Shown piece by piece: positions 45,185-53,901 of a DNA stretch of 64,000 nt. The notes beneath the pieces are model-generated. The model was given only the letters and a program-made list of their open reading frames with translations, was not told the DNA's origin and searched no databases. The stretch is from Saccharopolyspora kobensis (GTDB lineage Bacteria > Actinomycetota > Actinomycetes > Mycobacteriales > Pseudonocardiaceae), in NCBI RefSeq assembly GCF_900108315.1, contig NZ_FNVB01000002.1, forward strand, positions 1-64,000, in the 5' to 3' direction. The position numbers were made by a program, and so were the translations under genes. Numbering within the stretch: the first letter of the stretch is position 1; every line of letters starts with the position of its first letter.

Positions 45185-45312
45185 GTCAACCGAAGTCCTG
45201 CCCAACCGCACATCAGGGGACCGTGATGCAACCCGGCCACAAGAAATCGCAGAACGCGAGATACATCCCGAACGCAACCACCGCTGAAAATCGCGGAGAG
45301 GCGGGACTGCGC
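45185..45312 (+). repeat. start-codon-associated dispersed repeat, copy C
   Basis: Same element as 8801-8926 and 9087-9214. Begins TCAACCGAAGTCCTGC, carries ATGCAACCCGGCCACAAGAA, and ends CGCTGAAAATCGCGGAGAGG followed by CGG just before GTG 45313. Flanked by CATGACG (45171-45177) and CGTGACG (45312-45318), so a 5-base TGACG duplication. It separates two genes that would otherwise be ATGA-coupled. Confidence 0.82.
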
Positions 45313-46071
45313 GTGACGGCGCACCGGATCGGGGCGCGGGCCTGGGCGCTGCTGATCCGCAGCGAGCTGAAGATGGTCGTCCGGGACACCGCCGGGCTGA
45401 TCGTGCCGCTCGGCATGCCGATCCTGATCCTGGTCATGAACGCCGCCGGTGCCGGCGGTGAGGAGGTCGGGGCCGGGCTCACCGCGCTCGAAGCGTTCGT
45501 GCTGCCGCTCGTGCTCACCATCGTCATCGCGATGCTCGGCCTCATCAACATGCCGAGCTTCCTGGCGACCTACCGCAAGACCGGCGTCCTGCGCAGGCTC
45601 GCCGTCACCCCGGCGTCACCGCTGATGGTGCTCATCGCGCAGGTCGTCGTCAGCCTCGCCCAGGTGCTGCTCGGCACCGCTGCGGCCCTCGGCATCGCCG
45701 TGCTGGCCTTCGGCGCGCAGCCACCGCGCGACCTGGGCGTCGCGATCGGTGTGCTCGCGCTGTCCGTCGCGGCGATGTACGCGCTGGGCATGGTGGTCGC
45801 CTCGGTCGCGCCGACGCCGAACTCCTCCGTCGCGATCGGTCTCGTCCTGTTCTTCGCGCTCGGGGCGCTCGGGGGCCTGTTCGGCGGCACGGGCGGGCTC
45901 GGTGACACCGCGGCGCAGATCGGCCAGGTGCTGCCCTTCGGCGCGAGCGTGCAGGCCCTTGCCGCGGCGTGGGCCGGGCAGGCGGTCGCGACGGCGAGCC
46001 TGGTGAGCCTCGCGGTGACCGCGGTTCTCGGCACCACGGCCTCCGCGCTGCTGTTCCGGTGGGACCGCTGA
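45313..46071 (+). CDS. ABC-2 exporter, permease
   Basis: 252 residues from GTG 45313, behind GGAGAGG supplied by the repeat. An in-frame ATG at 45172 (overlapping the ATPase stop) would add 47 residues encoded by the repeat; these have no permease character. Six transmembrane segments; LINMPSFLATYRKTGVLRRL, then VTPASPLMVLIAQ, is the ABC-2 cytoplasmic loop signature. With the ATPase it probably exports a drug or lipid, controlled by the divergent two-component system. Confidence 0.88.
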   Translation: MTAHRIGARAWALLIRSELKMVVRDTAGLIVPLGMPILILVMNAAGAGGEEVGAGLTALEAFVLPLVLTIVIAMLGLINMPSFLATYRKTGVLRRLAVTPASPLMVLIAQVVVSLAQVLLGTAAALGIAVLAFGAQPPRDLGVAIGVLALSVAAMYALGMVVASVAPTPNSSVAIGLVLFFALGALGGLFGGTGGLGDTAAQIGQVLPFGASVQALAAAWAGQAVATASLVSLAVTAVLGTTASALLFRWDR

Positions 46072-46646
46072 CCGCGCTGGGTGCCGCGGCGTGCGTCGGT
46101 TTCCTGGTGGTGTTCGGCATCGACGGCTGGACGCGACCGGGCTACCGGCCGCGGCGGCACCCGGTGAGCGCGCTGGCCCTCGGCCCGCGCGGTTGGCTGC
46201 AGACGGCGAACTTCCTGCTCAGCGGGCTCTGCATCACCGCCGGAGCATTCGGGGCCTGGAATGCCGCGCCCATGCTGGCGCTGGGGATCGCGGTGCTCGG
46301 CATCGCTCTCGTCGCGTCGGGCGTCTGGCGGATGGATCCGATGCGCGGCTACCCGCCCGGCACGCCGGACGCCGCTCCGCAGGCGCACTCCAAGAACCAT
46401 GCCCGGCACGAGCGGGCCGGTGCCGTGGTGTTCGGCGGGATGCCGGTGGTGGCGCTGATCGCGGCGCTGAGCGATCTCGCCGTGCCGGTGCGCGTCGTGT
46501 CGGCGATCGGACTGGTCGTCGTGGTTTTCGCGGCGAGCAGGTTCGCCACCGCCTGGGAGCGCGACGACCCGCTCACCGGCCGCTGGCAGCGCATCGCGCT
46601 GATCGCGGGACTGGGCCAGCTCGCCGCGGTCTTCGCCACGATCTGA
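46059..46646 (+). CDS. DUF998-family membrane protein
   Basis: 195 residues; GTG 46059 lies inside the permease 3-prime end. About six transmembrane segments; RPGYRPRRHPVSALALGPRG is the DUF998 signature, WRMDPMRGYPPGTPDAA and HARHERAGAVVFGGMPVVAL follow. Function unknown. Overlap with the permease implies the same operon, so it may assist the exporter. Confidence 0.8.
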   Translation: MGPLTALGAAACVGFLVVFGIDGWTRPGYRPRRHPVSALALGPRGWLQTANFLLSGLCITAGAFGAWNAAPMLALGIAVLGIALVASGVWRMDPMRGYPPGTPDAAPQAHSKNHARHERAGAVVFGGMPVVALIAALSDLAVPVRVVSAIGLVVVVFAASRFATAWERDDPLTGRWQRIALIAGLGQLAAVFATI

Positions 46647-46835
46647 CACCGGTCCCGCCCTGACCGCGAGCTCCGGGCCAGCACACGTCCACAAAGGACT
46701 GATCACGACCAACCGGACAAATCGCCGATGATCAGGTAGCCTGCGGCCATCGTGCGGTCGACGAGCGGGGCGCGAGGTCCGTGCTTACGCTGATCGCCGA
46801 CAGATCGACGACACCCGAACGCCAGCGGAGGGGCC

Positions 46836-47855
46836 GTGCTCGAAATCACCGCGCTGACCTGGGTGCTCACCGTCGCACTGATCATCGCGCTGCTGGCCGT
46901 CGACCTGGTCATGGCGTGGCTGCGCCCGCACCGGGTGGGCTTCGGCGAGGCGACCGCGTGGTCGGTGGGCTACGTGCTGGTGGCGGTCCTGTTCGGCATC
47001 TGGTTCTCGATGCAGTACGGCGGGCAGTTCGGCACCGAGTACTTCGCCGGCTACATCGTCGAGAAGAGCCTCTCGGTCGACAACCTGTTCGTCTTCGTGA
47101 TCATCATGACCACCTTCGCGGTGCCGGAGGAGCACCAGCACAAGGTGCTGACCTTCGGCATCGTGCTCGCGCTGATCATGCGCGCGATCTTCATCGCGGT
47201 CGGCGCGACGCTGCTGTCGCTGTTCTCCGTGATGTTCCTGGTCTTCGGGCTGCTGCTGATCTACACCGCGGTGCAGCTGTTCCGGCACCGCGACGAGGAC
47301 CCCGACGTCGAGAACAACGCCGTGGTCAACGCCGCCCGCAGGTTCCTGCCGGTGTCCAACGACTACGTCGGCGGCAAGCTGACCACCCGCGTCGACGGGC
47401 GGCGGATGGTCACCCCGATGTTCATCGTGCTGATCGCGATCGGCAGCGTGGACCTGCTGTTCGCGCTGGACTCGATCCCGGCGGTGTTCGGCGTGACCTC
47501 CGAGGCCTACATCGTCTTCACCGCCAACGCCTTCGCCCTGCTCGGCCTGCGCGCGCTGTTCTTCCTCGTCAAGGGCCTGCTGGAGCGCCTGGTCTACCTC
47601 TCGACCGGGCTGGCGCTGATCCTGGTGTTCATCGGCGTCAAGCTGATCCTGCACTGGGCGCACGTGGACATCGACGAGCGCGTCCCGGAGATCCCGACCT
47701 CGATCAGCCTCGCCGTGATCATCGCGGTGCTGGCGGTCGTGACCGTGGCGAGCCTGATCAAGACCCGCCGCGACCCGACCGCCAAGGCGCACCCGGGCTC
47801 GCTGCGGGCGCACCGCTCCCCGGTGGACTCACCGGACAGCACTACCGAGCGGTGA
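46836..47855 (+). CDS. TerC-family integral membrane protein
   Basis: 339 residues, GTG after GCGGAGGGGCC. Nine or so transmembrane segments; EKSLSVDNLFVFVIIMTTFA and SVDLLFALDSIPAVFGVTSE are the two acidic TerC signatures. Members export manganese or serve co-translocational metal loading. No Mn-type riboswitch pattern was seen in the 190-base upstream region. Stop is directly adjacent to the convergent hydrolase stop. Confidence 0.88.
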   Translation: MLEITALTWVLTVALIIALLAVDLVMAWLRPHRVGFGEATAWSVGYVLVAVLFGIWFSMQYGGQFGTEYFAGYIVEKSLSVDNLFVFVIIMTTFAVPEEHQHKVLTFGIVLALIMRAIFIAVGATLLSLFSVMFLVFGLLLIYTAVQLFRHRDEDPDVENNAVVNAARRFLPVSNDYVGGKLTTRVDGRRMVTPMFIVLIAIGSVDLLFALDSIPAVFGVTSEAYIVFTANAFALLGLRALFFLVKGLLERLVYLSTGLALILVFIGVKLILHWAHVDIDERVPEIPTSISLAVIIAVLAVVTVASLIKTRRDPTAKAHPGSLRAHRSPVDSPDSTTER

Positions 47856-48575
47856 TCATCCGGCCAGCTTCTTCACGAACCAGCTCACCGCGCGGTCGAC
47901 GGCCTCGCGGGCTTCGGGATCGGCGCCGTGGTCCTCGAAGCCGTGCTCGGCGTGCGGGATCTCGATGACCTCCAGATCGGCACCGGCGTTGCGGGCCTCC
48001 TGCACGAACGCGTCCTGGCTGGGCACGAAGAACTCGAAGTCCTTGCCGACCCGCACCAGCAACTTCGGCAGCTCGGGGTGCTCGGAGACCGCCTCGACGG
48101 TGTTGAAGCGCGGCTTGTCCCCCGGCCAGTCCGGCGGCGGGGCGAGCACCGGGTAGGTGAACCCGACCGCGCGGAGCCAGGACGGCGCGGCCCGCAGCCA
48201 CGCGGCGCCGATCGGGCCGCCGCCGGAGAAGAACCACAGCGCGATGCGGTCGCTGTCGACCGCCTCCAGCTCCCGCACCCGCTCGACCACCGCGGCCACG
48301 TCGTCGGAGGCCTCCGGGTAGAGCTCGTCGGAGTGCAGGCGGTGGTTGAAGGTGATCCCGACCAGCCCGGACGCCGCCACCAGGGCGCCGTAGCGGATGA
48401 ATCCCTCCCAGTCGCGCGGACGGGGCTCCATGTCCTCCGGCACCGGCCCGCCGTGCACGAAGATCACCGCCGGACGGGGCCCGGCGTGCGAATCGTCGGG
48501 GTAGTGGACGTCCATCACTTCGTCGCGGACTCGCCGGACCGGCTCGACATCGTGGAAGAACGGAACCTCAGTCAT
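47856..48575 (-). CDS. alpha/beta hydrolase (dienelactone-hydrolase-like)
   Basis: 239 residues. Oxyanion loop VIFVHGGPVPEDMEPRPRDW, nucleophile region ALWFFSGGGPIGAAWLRAAP where Ser sits in FSGGG, late His in EIPHAEHGFEDHG. Probably an esterase or lactonase; substrate unknown. Alone on its strand segment. Confidence 0.8.
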   Translation of the reverse strand: MTEVPFFHDVEPVRRVRDEVMDVHYPDDSHAGPRPAVIFVHGGPVPEDMEPRPRDWEGFIRYGALVAASGLVGITFNHRLHSDELYPEASDDVAAVVERVRELEAVDSDRIALWFFSGGGPIGAAWLRAAPSWLRAVGFTYPVLAPPPDWPGDKPRFNTVEAVSEHPELPKLLVRVGKDFEFFVPSQDAFVQEARNAGADLEVIEIPHAEHGFEDHGADPEAREAVDRAVSWFVKKLAG

Positions 48576-48616
48576 ATCCGCATGAGATCAGATCCCGACC
48601 GGCGGCGTCAGGTCTT

Positions 48617-49519
48617 TCACGGAACGAGGACGATCTTGCCCACCGCGTGCCCGTGCTCGACCTCGGCGAGCGCCGCACCGGCTTCGTCGAGCGGCCGCAC
48701 CTGCTTGACCAGCGGGTCCAGCTCGCCCGCGAGGACCAGTCGCGCCAGCTCGTCGAGAACGGCGGTGCTGCGGTCCCGCACGACCGTCCGGCCACCGAGC
48801 TCGGCGACCAGCGGCTTGTCGGCCACCGACAGCAGCTTCGACCGGTCCTCGACCAGCTCGGCGACGGTGCGCAGCGCCGCCCCGCCGACCAGGTCGAAGA
48901 CGCCGTCGACGCCGTCCGGTGCCGCGGCGCGCACCCGTTCCAGGACACCGTCGCCGTAGGCCACCGGAGTCGCGCCGAACCCGGCGAGGAGCTCGTGCTT
49001 GGCCGGGCTCGCCACTCCCACCACCGAGATCCCCCGGGCGCGCGCGAGCTGCACGACCGGAATCCCCACTCCGCCACCGGCGCCGTTGACCAGCAGGGTC
49101 GCCCCGGGAGGCAGGCCGAGGTCGTTCAGCGCGTCGTGCGCGGTCCCCGCCGCGACCGGCAGCACCGCGGCCGCCTCCGGCGCCAGCCCGGCGGGGCGGT
49201 GCGCGGTGAAGGACGCGGTGACCACCGCCTGCTCCGCCCAGCCGCCGATCATGCCCGGACAACCGCCGAACACCTCGTCACCGACGGAGAACCCGGCCAC
49301 GCCGGATCCGATCGAGATGACCGTTCCGGCCACCTCGCGCCCGAGGACCGCGGGCCCGGCGACGCCATAGGTGCCCTCGCGGAGCCGCCAGTCCCCCGGG
49401 TTCACGCCCGCTGCCCGCACCCGCACCAGCAGCTCGCCCGGGCCGGGCTCGGGCACCGGCAGGTCGAAGAAGCGCTCCCGCTCCGGACCGCCCGCTTCGG
49501 AGAAACCGTAAGCCCGCAC
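48617..49519 (-). CDS. NADP-dependent quinone oxidoreductase/alcohol dehydrogenase
   Basis: 300 residues, GTG 49519. MDR family lacking zinc ligands: VRAAGVNPGDWRLREGTYGV, VLGREVAGTVISIGSGV, cofactor loop VNGAGGGVGIPVVQLA, C-terminus EHGHAVGKIVLVP. Paralogue of the enzyme at 26250. Substrate unknown; monocistronic. Confidence 0.84.
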   Translation of the reverse strand: MRAYGFSEAGGPERERFFDLPVPEPGPGELLVRVRAAGVNPGDWRLREGTYGVAGPAVLGREVAGTVISIGSGVAGFSVGDEVFGGCPGMIGGWAEQAVVTASFTAHRPAGLAPEAAAVLPVAAGTAHDALNDLGLPPGATLLVNGAGGGVGIPVVQLARARGISVVGVASPAKHELLAGFGATPVAYGDGVLERVRAAAPDGVDGVFDLVGGAALRTVAELVEDRSKLLSVADKPLVAELGGRTVVRDRSTAVLDELARLVLAGELDPLVKQVRPLDEAGAALAEVEHGHAVGKIVLVP

Positions 49520-49605
49520 ACCAACTCCTCGTCACCCAAGGCCGACTTCGGAACCGACCTTACCCGCACGGGCGAATTCCGGACCCGGCCGGGAAAAGCG
49601 ACGGC

Positions 49606-49646
49606 CGCCGCACCTGTCCTTCCACAGAGGACGGCAGGGTGCGGCG
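49606..49646. terminator. hairpin after the CoA-transferase operon
   Basis: CGCCGCACC (49606-49614) / GGTGCGGCG (49638-49646), with an inner TCCT/AGGA pair, 15 bases beyond the subunit B stop. Confidence 0.65.
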
Positions 49647-49660
49647 ACCGCGGCGCGAGT

Positions 49661-50305
49661 TCAGCTCACCGCTACGGATTGCTGGATCGGGGCACCGGTC
49701 TTCTCCCGGACCTCCTCCTCGGTGACGCCGGGGGCGAGCTCGGCCAGCCGGAGGCCCTCCGGGGTCACGTCGAGGACCGCCAGGTCCGTGACGATCCGGT
49801 TGACCACGCCCGCGCCGGTCAGCGGCAGCGTGCACTTCTCGACGATCTTCGGCGAGCCGTCCTTGGCGACGTGGTCGGTGAGCACCACGATCCGGCGGGC
49901 GCCGACGACCAGGTCCATCGCGCCGCCCATGCCCTTGACCAGCGCACCGGGGATCGTCCAGTTCGCCAGGTCACCGTTCTCGGCGACCTGCAGCGCACCC
50001 AGGATGGCGATGTCGATGTGCCCGCCGCGCATCATCGCGAAGGAGGCCGCCGAGTCGAAGTAGCTGGCGCCGGGGTTGATCGTGACCGTCTGCTTGCCCG
50101 CGTTGATGAGGTCGGGATCCTCCTCCCCCTCGTAGGGGAACGGGCCGAGGCCCAGGATTCCGTTCTCGCTCTGCAGCGTCACCCGCACCCCGTCCGGGAT
50201 GTGGTTGGCGACCAGCGTGGGGATGCCGATGCCGAGGTTGACGTAGTCGCCGTCGCGGAGTTCGGCGGCGGCGATGGCCGCCATCTCTTCACGAGTCCAG
50301 GTCAT
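49661..50305 (-). CDS. scoB: 3-oxoacid CoA-transferase subunit B
   Basis: 214 residues. Catalytic Glu47 in LQSENGILG (SENG class), [19 protein letters not shown] at the N-terminus, [27 protein letters not shown]. Swaps CoA between succinyl-CoA and a 3-oxoacid (acetoacetate or 3-oxoadipate). Encoded 33 bases after subunit A. The divergent IclR regulator makes a 3-oxoadipate (PcaI/PcaJ) role quite possible, but no other pca genes are in view. Confidence 0.9.
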   Translation of the reverse strand: MTWTREEMAAIAAAELRDGDYVNLGIGIPTLVANHIPDGVRVTLQSENGILGLGPFPYEGEEDPDLINAGKQTVTINPGASYFDSAASFAMMRGGHIDIAILGALQVAENGDLANWTIPGALVKGMGGAMDLVVGARRIVVLTDHVAKDGSPKIVEKCTLPLTGAGVVNRIVTDLAVLDVTPEGLRLAELAPGVTEEEVREKTGAPIQQSVAVS

Positions 50306-50338
50306 GGTTGCTCCCAGGGAGGATGTGCGGAGTGAGGA

Positions 50339-51049
50339 CTAGTCGGCCGCGGGAACGCGGGGCCGCACGGTGCGCTTCTCGATGGCCTTGACGCGCGGGA
50401 CGGCCTGGACCAGCCGGTGGACGTAGATCCCCGGGGTCACCACCACCTCCGGGTCCAGGTACTCCTCGCTGAGGTGCTCGGCCTCGACCACCGTCACCTT
50501 CCCGCAGGTCGCCACGACCGGGTTGAAGTTCCGCGCGCTCGACCGGTAGACGAGGTTGCCCGCCGGGTCCGCGGTGTGGGCGTGCACGAGCGCCACATCC
50601 GCCACGATCGCCCGCTCCTGCACGTAGGTGTGCCCGTCGAACTCCGCGTGCGGCTTGCCCTCGGCGACCGGGGTCCCGACGCCGGCGCGGGTGTAGAACG
50701 CGGCGATTCCCGCGCCACCGGCGCGCATCCGCTCCGACAGCGTTCCCTGCGGCGCGAACTCCACGGTCAGCGTCCCGTCCAGGTACTGCTCGGCGAACAG
50801 CTTGTTCTCCCCCACGTAGGAGGCGATCACCTTGGCGACCTGCTGGTTCTCCAGCAGCAGCCCGAGCCCCTTGCCGTCCACGCCCATGTTGTTGGAGACC
50901 ACCGTCAGCCCGGTGACCCCGCTGTCCCGGACGACCTCGATGAGATCGTTCGGGTTGCCGCACAGGCCGAACCCGCCGACGGCGATCGTCATCCCGTCTT
51001 CGAGCACCCCGGCCAGCGCCTCGGCCGCACTCGAGCGCAGCTTGGACAC
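50339..51049 (-). CDS. scoA: 3-oxoacid CoA-transferase subunit A
   Basis: 236 residues, GTG 51049 behind GGAGAGG. Class I CoA-transferase alpha fold: MTIAVGGFGLCGNPNDLIEV, GLTVVSNNMGVDGKGLGLLL, VEFAPQGTLSERMRAGGAGI, HTADPAGNLVYRSSARNFNP. Forms the heteromer with subunit B. Divergent from an IclR-family gene across 156 bases with two inverted repeats. Confidence 0.9.
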   Translation of the reverse strand: MSKLRSSAAEALAGVLEDGMTIAVGGFGLCGNPNDLIEVVRDSGVTGLTVVSNNMGVDGKGLGLLLENQQVAKVIASYVGENKLFAEQYLDGTLTVEFAPQGTLSERMRAGGAGIAAFYTRAGVGTPVAEGKPHAEFDGHTYVQERAIVADVALVHAHTADPAGNLVYRSSARNFNPVVATCGKVTVVEAEHLSEEYLDPEVVVTPGIYVHRLVQAVPRVKAIEKRTVRPRVPAAD

Positions 51050-51126
51050 CTGATCACCTCTCCATCGGTCCGCTGGACGAACAGCAGCAGTAAAGAATCG
51101 TACCCCCGTTCACCGCAAGAAACCCG

Positions 51127-51149
51127 GAACGATCACCGCTGAATCGTTC
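51127..51149. promoter_or_regulatory. GAACGAT-N9-ATCGTTC inverted repeat
   Basis: Perfect seven-base arms in the scoA/iclR divergent region; candidate IclR operator for scoAB. Confidence 0.55.
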
Positions 51150-51174
51150 GACCGGCGACCAGGCTCAGCACGAT

Positions 51175-51193
51175 GCGTTCACTGAGTGGACGC
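51175..51193. promoter_or_regulatory. GCGTTCACT-G-AGTGGACGC inverted repeat
   Basis: Nine-base arms with one mismatch, directly before the TAGGCT minus-10 of the IclR gene; candidate autoregulatory site. Confidence 0.55.
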
Positions 51194-51199
51194 TAGGCT
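51194..51199 (+). promoter_or_regulatory. minus-10 box of a leaderless iclR promoter
   Basis: TAGGCT six bases before ATG 51206; no Shine-Dalgarno. Confidence 0.45.
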
Positions 51200-51205
51200 G
51201 GCAAC

Positions 51206-51982
51206 ATGAGCAGCAGCCCGAACGCGCACCTGGTCGGCCGGGTCGGTGCCGTGCTCCGGGCGCTGTCGGCGGCCAACGAGACCGGTGCCGCCACCGTCGA
51301 CCTGGCCAGGGCGACCGATCTGCCCCGGCCGACCGTGCACCGCCTGCTCAGCTCCCTCGCCGAGGAGGGCTTCGTCGACCGCGACCGGCGCACCGGCCGC
51401 TGGTTCCTCGGCCCGGAGCTGTACCTGCTGGGGCAGACGGCGGGCCACCGCTACGACGTGACGCACCACGCCCGCGCGAGCGTGCACCGGCTGGCCGCCA
51501 AGACCGGCGAGAGCGCGTTCTTCTCGGCGCTGCGAGGTGCCGAGACGGTGTGCCTGCTGCGCGAGGACGGCGACTTCCCGATCCGCTCGTTCGTGCTCTA
51601 CGAAGGCGCCCGGTTCCCGCTCGGCGTGGTCTCCGCGGGCCTGGTGATCCTCTCGTTCCTCGACGACGCGGAGGTCGACGCCTACCTGGAGCACACCGAC
51701 CTGACCGCCCGCTGGGGCCGGGCGCACTCCCCCGAGGCGATCCGCGCCCGCATCGCCCGCACCCGCCAGCACGGCTACGCCGTCAACCCCGGCCTGGTGG
51801 TGGAGGGCAGCTGGGGCATGGCGGCGGCGGTGTTCGACCGGGACGGCCAGCCGGCGTGGGCCCTGACCCTGACGGGCATCGAGACCCGCTTCCGCCCGGA
51901 CCGCCAACCGGAACTGGGCGCTCTCCTCCTCCACGAGGCCCACGCCCTCACCCGAACCCTCGACACCCCTGGCTTCCGCTGA
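51206..51982 (+). CDS. IclR-family regulator of the CoA-transferase pair
   Basis: 258 residues. HTH AATVDLARATDLPRPTVHRL and a C-terminal ligand domain with RSFVLYEGARFPLGVVSAGL and QHGYAVNPGLVVEGSWGMAA. Different from the IclR protein at 19469 in both halves. Probably controls scoAB and itself through the two inverted repeats at 51127 and 51175; ligand may be the 3-oxoacid. Confidence 0.87.
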   Translation: MSSSPNAHLVGRVGAVLRALSAANETGAATVDLARATDLPRPTVHRLLSSLAEEGFVDRDRRTGRWFLGPELYLLGQTAGHRYDVTHHARASVHRLAAKTGESAFFSALRGAETVCLLREDGDFPIRSFVLYEGARFPLGVVSAGLVILSFLDDAEVDAYLEHTDLTARWGRAHSPEAIRARIARTRQHGYAVNPGLVVEGSWGMAAAVFDRDGQPAWALTLTGIETRFRPDRQPELGALLLHEAHALTRTLDTPGFR

Positions 51983-52132
51983 ACCGGCGCCGATCCTCAC
52001 CACCCCTGAATGGCTCATCCGGGCGTATCACCCATTCGGTGTGACCACCTACGATTCGGGAAGAGCCCGGCCAACAGCTCGACCCAGCCGAGGCCCGGCG
52101 GGCGGGGGACGCTGACGGCAGGAGGGTGCTGC

Positions 52133-53263
52133 ATGTCCACTTTCGGGCGGACTCTGAGGAAACTTCGCCTAGAGTCGGGTCTCTCGCAACCACAGCTGGC
52201 CCGTCGCATCCATGTGGATCAATCCACCTTGTCGAGGTGGGAGAATGACCGCACGAAGCCTGGCATCGCCACTGCGGAACGGCTAGACGACGCGCTGAAC
52301 GCTTCCGGTCGGCTAGCGAAACTTGTTTCACCGCCCATCATTTCCCACGTTCCGATGACGTTCGAATCCGCGCAGCCTGTCACGAGCGGTCATCTAGCTG
52401 AACTGCGACGGAGCATTTCTCAACTCGTCGGACTGGATGGGCAGCACGGCGGAGCGGAACTCGCGCCGATGGCCGCTCGCTTGTTCCGTTCGACATCAGC
52501 CCAGCTCGCGGCTGGTAGGTACGAGCCAGCGATCGAGCGCGATCTCGCCGCAATCACTGCTGAGCTCGGTGAGGTGGCCGCCTGGCTCGCGTTCGATTCG
52601 ATGCACTTCGACGCTGCCAGAACCCTGAATCTTGAGGCTCTGCACCTGGCCCGCTCGGCCGGGGACCGCAGCATGGAGCTGTTCATCCTGGGGAACATCG
52701 CCTTGCAGGCCCAGGAGGCGAAACAACCGCGCGAGGCTCTTCGCACAGTTCAACTAATGGAAACGTTCAAGCTTTCTCCGCGGCTGCGTGTGATGACCAG
52801 CCTACGTCGAGCACGTGCAGCCGCCGATCTGGGCGATGACCGCGCATTCGCGGTGATGAGGCGTGCTCAGTCGGACCTGTCCAACGGCGTGCACCGCACA
52901 GATCCCGAATGGTGCTGGTGGGTCACCGATCTTGAACTCAAGGTCCACGAAGGTGGGATGTGGCGAGCTTTCGGACATCCCGCTCGTGCGGTGGACTGCT
53001 ACGCCACGGTGGTGGAGTCCACCGCAGAACGGTATCGGTGGGCTCGGTTCGTCAGCGGAGCAAATCTCACCAACGCATTGGTCGAAGTCTCCGACTGGCG
53101 GGAAGCGGAGAACGCAGCGGTGCAGCTGCACGGTCTTGCCGGACAGGTCTCGTCAGCCCGAGCTGGCCGGCGGATCCGCGAAGCTGCAGAAACCGCGCGT
53201 CGTAACGGCGTTCCCTCTTCCTTGGATGACGCACTCACGAGCCTGGTCCACCTCACTGCATGA
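52133..53263 (+). CDS. XRE-family regulator with TPR-like C-terminal domain
   Basis: 376 residues, ATG 52133 after GGAGGGTGCTGC (an upstream in-frame extension has no ribosome site). N-terminal HTH: FGRTLRKLRLESGLSQPQLA then RRIHVDQSTLSRWENDR. The rest is helical and repeat-like (ARTLNLEALHLARSAGDRSM, LGNIALQAQEAKQPREALRT, HPARAVDCYATVVESTAERY), as in regulators that sense peptides or partner proteins. Codon use is visibly less GC-biased than the neighbours. Stop is followed at once by three tandem 9-mers. Confidence 0.84.
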   Translation: MSTFGRTLRKLRLESGLSQPQLARRIHVDQSTLSRWENDRTKPGIATAERLDDALNASGRLAKLVSPPIISHVPMTFESAQPVTSGHLAELRRSISQLVGLDGQHGGAELAPMAARLFRSTSAQLAAGRYEPAIERDLAAITAELGEVAAWLAFDSMHFDAARTLNLEALHLARSAGDRSMELFILGNIALQAQEAKQPREALRTVQLMETFKLSPRLRVMTSLRRARAAADLGDDRAFAVMRRAQSDLSNGVHRTDPEWCWWVTDLELKVHEGGMWRAFGHPARAVDCYATVVESTAERYRWARFVSGANLTNALVEVSDWREAENAAVQLHGLAGQVSSARAGRRIREAAETARRNGVPSSLDDALTSLVHLTA

Positions 53264-53292
53264 GCTATGCACGCTATGCACGTGCTATGCGC
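53264..53292 (+). repeat. three direct 9-mers GCTATGCAC
   Basis: GCTATGCAC at 53264-53272 and 53273-53281, then GCTATGCGC at 53284-53292 after a GT spacer, directly behind the XRE stop. Iteron-like; could be a binding site for the XRE protein or part of the 3-prime end. Confidence 0.6.
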
Positions 53293-53563
53293 ATGAACTG
53301 CAACCGCTTCATCGCGGGTGAGTTTCGGACGACGATAAGGGCATGTCGCAACGGCTGTTCTTCCTTGTCACGGCCCTCCTGCGGGACGTGTTGCACGGCC
53401 CGGGGCCACATCTCCGGTGGCAGGTAATCAGGAAGCCATGCGCATCTCCCGCTGAACGCGACGCGTGCCTCCTCCCCCTGTGCGGCGCGAGGCGGGAGCA
53501 CGGGGTCGGTTCCCACCGCGCGGGGGCCGACCCCACCCCACGCCTCTGGAAGGAGGGTCAAGG
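53293..53563. other. 271-base stretch without a confident gene
   Basis: Holds a 74-codon frame (ATG 53343, stop overlapping GTG 53564 as GTGA) with only AAGGG as ribosome site and no recognised product. An opposing frame is also open, so neither is called with confidence. Contains the promoter and GGAAGGAGG of the next gene at its right end. Confidence 0.35.
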
Positions 53564-53788
53564 GTGAGCCTTCGAGTTGGCGCGGATGAGGCATATCCGC
53601 GCTGGCTTCCCGGGATCACGCTCCGGGATCTGGAAACCCACCTGGTCATCGAACGCGGACATCCGCTCGGCGCGTGTGGCGCACCGGTGATGTGGGCAGA
53701 GCTCGGCCACCCGACGACCACGCGCCCGCGATGTCCCGATTGCCTCGCCAAAGCCACCGAAAGCATCCCTCGACCTCGCTGCCGCTGA
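53564..53788 (+). CDS. small hypothetical protein with C-terminal cysteines
   Basis: 74 residues from GTG behind GGAAGGAGGGTCAAGG. ITLRDLETHLVIERGHPLGA, then Cys in GACGAPVM and a CPDC in TRPRCPDCLAK, so a possible small zinc-binding unit (His/Cys). No family recognised. Lies in the XRE patch and is likely expressed with the following gene. Confidence 0.55.
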   Translation: MSLRVGADEAYPRWLPGITLRDLETHLVIERGHPLGACGAPVMWAELGHPTTTRPRCPDCLAKATESIPRPRCR

Positions 53789-53901
53789 ACGCCCTCCCAG
53801 GACAGCGGCGGTGCAGGGGCGGCCTGCCGGTGCGACCCCCGTAACGCACCGGCAGGCCGACCAAAACCGTCGAGAACGCTTGCCCGCCAAGGAGTTTCAC
53901 C

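Noticed and set aside
46647-46835. Manganese (yybP-ykoY) riboswitch before terC
   Set aside because: The paired conserved loops of that class could not be found by eye; the gap looks like an ordinary promoter region.
53264-53292. CRISPR-like direct repeats
   Set aside because: Nine-base units with no or two-base spacers and no cas genes; better described as iteron-like repeats.
53343-53567. 74-codon frame MSQRLFFLV... upstream of the small Cys protein
   Set aside because: Weak ribosome site, no family, and an opposing frame is equally open. Only the GTGA overlap with the next gene speaks for it, so it is mentioned but not called.
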